From Clostridiales bacterium (GTDB taxonomy: Bacteria > Bacillota > Clostridia > Oscillospirales > Oscillospiraceae), in NCBI GenBank assembly GCA_017577345.1, contig PITX01000089.1, positions 1 through 6,005 of the forward strand: a stretch of 6,005 nt of DNA, given 5' to 3'. Shown here one piece after another: positions 4,151 to 6,005 of the stretch (within the stretch, counting starts at the first letter, position 1; each line of letters opens with the position of its first letter). The notes beneath the pieces are model-generated. The model was not told the DNA's origin. It ran no database searches and was given only the letters and a program-made list of their open reading frames with translations. Position numbers and translations under genes: made by a program.

Positions 4151-6005
4151 ATGAGCAAAAAACTGACAGCAATTATTCTTGCCATAGCTATCATGTGTCC
4201 TGTTCTTCCACATGCGCTGGCGGCAGAGAGCTATAATATAGGAAGCCAGAATTATACCCGTTTCAGTTCTCCGGTCTGCTCTTATCTGGTCGCCTGCGAG
4301 GACGGCTCTCTTATGCGCGTGGAAGCGGTCTGCGATCAAGTGATGATTGAATACTATGACGAAGCGGATATGTTTCACTCCGCGAAATATCTTCCGATGG
4401 AGCTTCCTTTGTTCGGCGGATTTTATGAAGGAACGGATGAATATTTTCTGGTATTCGGGCAGGAAAACCTTTTAGAGGATAACGAAAAAGAAGTCCTGCG
4501 CGTGGTCAGTTACGATAAAAAGTGGAACAGACTCTGCGCGGCATCCCTGTACGGGGCAAACACCCGCATCCCGTTTGATGCGGGAAGCCTGCGGATGGCG
4601 CAGAGCGGCGACATTCTGTATCTGCGGACAGCCCATGAGATGTACCGTTATTCAGACGGCCTTTGCCATCAGGCAAATATGACATTGTCCATCCGCATTT
4701 CCACCATGGAGATCACAGACAGCCAGACGAGAATTTCCAATATTTACGAAGGCTATGTCAGCCATTCCTTCAACCAGTTTGTGGGTGTTGACGACGGGAA
4801 GCTGCTTGCCGTGGATCATGGCGATGCTTATCCGCGTGCTGTGTGTCTGATTCGTTATCCCGAGGCAGCGGGATCTGACCATTTTCTTGGTGAATATGGT
4901 TACTGCGACAGCGTAGATGTCCTGCCGATCGCGGGACAAATCGGCGACAATGCTACCGGTGTGAGCGTCGGCGGCTTTGAAGCCTCATCTTCCTGCTATC
5001 TGATTGCGGGAAATTCCGTTTTGCAGGACGCATATTCTGACTTTAACCGCGTTCGGAATATTTTTGTCACGGTTACCGACAAAACCGATTTCTCCGCGCA
5101 TGGGACAACCGTGCGCCGGATTACGAACTATCCGGATGAGGCGGCTTATCGCGGTGCGGTATCGACACCGCATTTGGTGAAAATCACAAAAGAACGCTTC
5201 CTGCTGCTGTGGACGCTGCAGGGAACACTGCAATATGTGTTCCTGGATGGTGAGGGAAGAATGACATCGGCGATTTCCTCCGCTGATGTGCCGCTGTCTG
5301 ACTGCAAGCCGATCGTTACGGGTGATGCCGTCTGCTGGTACTGCACACAGTCCGGTACGCCGGTTTTTCATCGGATCAATCTGAATACGGGAAATTATGC
5401 GCCGTCACCGTCACGAAAAATGACAGTCACTTTGAATCCCTGCATACAGGATTTGCAGAGTGCCTCCTACACTGTTTCATTCGGTCAGAAAATGAGCTTC
5501 CTCACAGTGCCGACATGCACGGGGTATGAGTTTGCGGGTTGGTACACCTCGGCGGATTATACGCCGGGAACGCGTGTGGATGAAACAACGGTTTATTCAT
5601 GGCTGCAGGATATAACGCTGTATGCCAAATGGACACCGCATATCTGCTGCTTTGAGGTGCAGAGCAACAAAGAACCGGACTGTACACACGACGGCTATAT
5701 CACCTATGTCTGTGCAGGCTGCGGCAGCAGCTATACGGAGACGATCCCTGCGCAGGGGCATCGGTGGGACAGCGGCAGTTTGGCAGGCGAACTGATTCTG
5801 TATTCCTGCCTGCACTGCGGCGCAACCAAGACGGAAAAACAGATTTGCCCGGGAGATGCATCCTGCCCGAGCAGGTCGTTTACGGATGTTCCCGCTCCGA
5901 ACAACTGGGCACATAAGGGTATCGACTTTGCAGTCAGCCGCGGACTGTTAAAAGGCATGGGGGCTGCGAAATTTGAGCCGAACACGCCGATGACCAGAGG
6001 TATGC
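4151..6005 (+). CDS. Secreted surface protein with InlB-type repeat, Cys-rich segment and SLH domain (3' end outside window)
   Basis: The frame is open from ATG 4151 to the window edge, 618 codons, so the C-terminus is missing. GGAGGG at 4134-4139 supports this ATG; an in-frame GTG at 4142 is too close to that site, and an in-frame TGA lies at 4124. Residues 1-25 are a Sec signal peptide: Lys3-Lys4, a hydrophobic core, and ALAA before Glu26. Residues 26 to about 420 form one large region with repeated short beta-like stretches, including IPFDAGSLRM (140-149), SFNQF (206-210) and VDHGDAYPR (221-229); a beta-propeller-like fold is possible but not shown. Residues 424-494 are an InlB_B/Listeria-Bacteroides repeat (GYEFAGWYTS, ending LYAKW). 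A Cys/His-rich segment follows with CAGC (521-524), CLHC (553-556), Cys566 and Cys572. From Phe577 an SLH domain begins (FTDVPAPNNWAHKGIDFA) and is cut off. SLH domains bind pyruvylated wall polymers, so the protein is probably wall-anchored. Similar architectures recur in gut clostridia, from memory; the N-terminal region's role is unknown. Confidence 0.87.
   Translation, partial: MSKKLTAIILAIAIMCPVLPHALAAESYNIGSQNYTRFSSPVCSYLVACEDGSLMRVEAVCDQVMIEYYDEADMFHSAKYLPMELPLFGGFYEGTDEYFLVFGQENLLEDNEKEVLRVVSYDKKWNRLCAASLYGANTRIPFDAGSLRMAQSGDILYLRTAHEMYRYSDGLCHQANMTLSIRISTMEITDSQTRISNIYEGYVSHSFNQFVGVDDGKLLAVDHGDAYPRAVCLIRYPEAAGSDHFLGEYGYCDSVDVLPIAGQIGDNATGVSVGGFEASSSCYLIAGNSVLQDAYSDFNRVRNIFVTVTDKTDFSAHGTTVRRITNYPDEAAYRGAVSTPHLVKITKERFLLLWTLQGTLQYVFLDGEGRMTSAISSADVPLSDCKPIVTGDAVCWYCTQSGTPVFHRINLNTGNYAPSPSRKMTVTLNPCIQDLQSASYTVSFGQKMSFLTVPTCTGYEFAGWYTSADYTPGTRVDETTVYSWLQDITLYAKWTPHICCFEVQSNKEPDCTHDGYITYVCAGCGSSYTETIPAQGHRWDSGSLAGELILYSCLHCGATKTEKQICPGDASCPSRSFTDVPAPNNWAHKGIDFAVSRGLLKGMGAAKFEPNTPMTRGM

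Overview
The window looks like chromosomal DNA from a low-to-moderate GC Gram-positive bacterium, most likely a gut-type clostridium of the Oscillospiraceae/Ruminococcaceae kind. This rests on strong GGAGG-type ribosome sites, near-consensus sigma-A promoters, a BlaI/M56 regulatory pair with a long non-penicillin-binding sensor, and a secreted protein with an InlB-type repeat and an S-layer homology (SLH) domain. Genus is not determinable from what I can see.

Layout: (1) 1-525, minus strand, a DUF1963/YwqG-type protein whose 3' end lies outside the window. (2) 526-694, a divergent control region: a sigma-A promoter for the leftward gene, and an almost perfect extended -10 promoter (TTGACA, 17 nt, TATAAT) for the rightward operon, overlaid by two BlaI-type dyads 32 bp apart. 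(3) 695-3710, plus strand, a two-gene operon: a BlaI/MecI-family repressor and, overlapping it by 8 nt, an 877-residue BlaR1-like M56 membrane metallopeptidase with a large extracytoplasmic C-terminal region. (4) 3711-4150, intergenic but busy: three adjacent hairpins (3822-3916), a tRNA-Ala(GGC) gene on the minus strand with encoded CCA and its own promoter, then a divergent promoter for the next gene. (5) 4151 to the end of the window, plus strand, the start of a secreted, SLH-anchored surface protein that runs off the edge.

Working model: the repressor probably sits on the two dyads and represses its own operon. The M56 protein would sense an extracellular or envelope signal through its C-terminal region and relieve repression by intracellular zinc-dependent proteolysis, as BlaR1/MecR1 do. 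The sensor is not a penicillin-binding domain and no beta-lactamase gene is present, so this is better read as an envelope-sensing BlaI/M56 system of unknown signal than as a resistance locus. The tRNA and SLH genes look like separate transcription units divergent from each other. Nothing in the window points to a mobile element, CRISPR array or defence system, and I do not see a clearly new system. The points most worth checking are the sensor region of the M56 protein, its lipoprotein-signal-like fourth membrane segment, the paired operator, and the hairpin cluster behind the tRNA.
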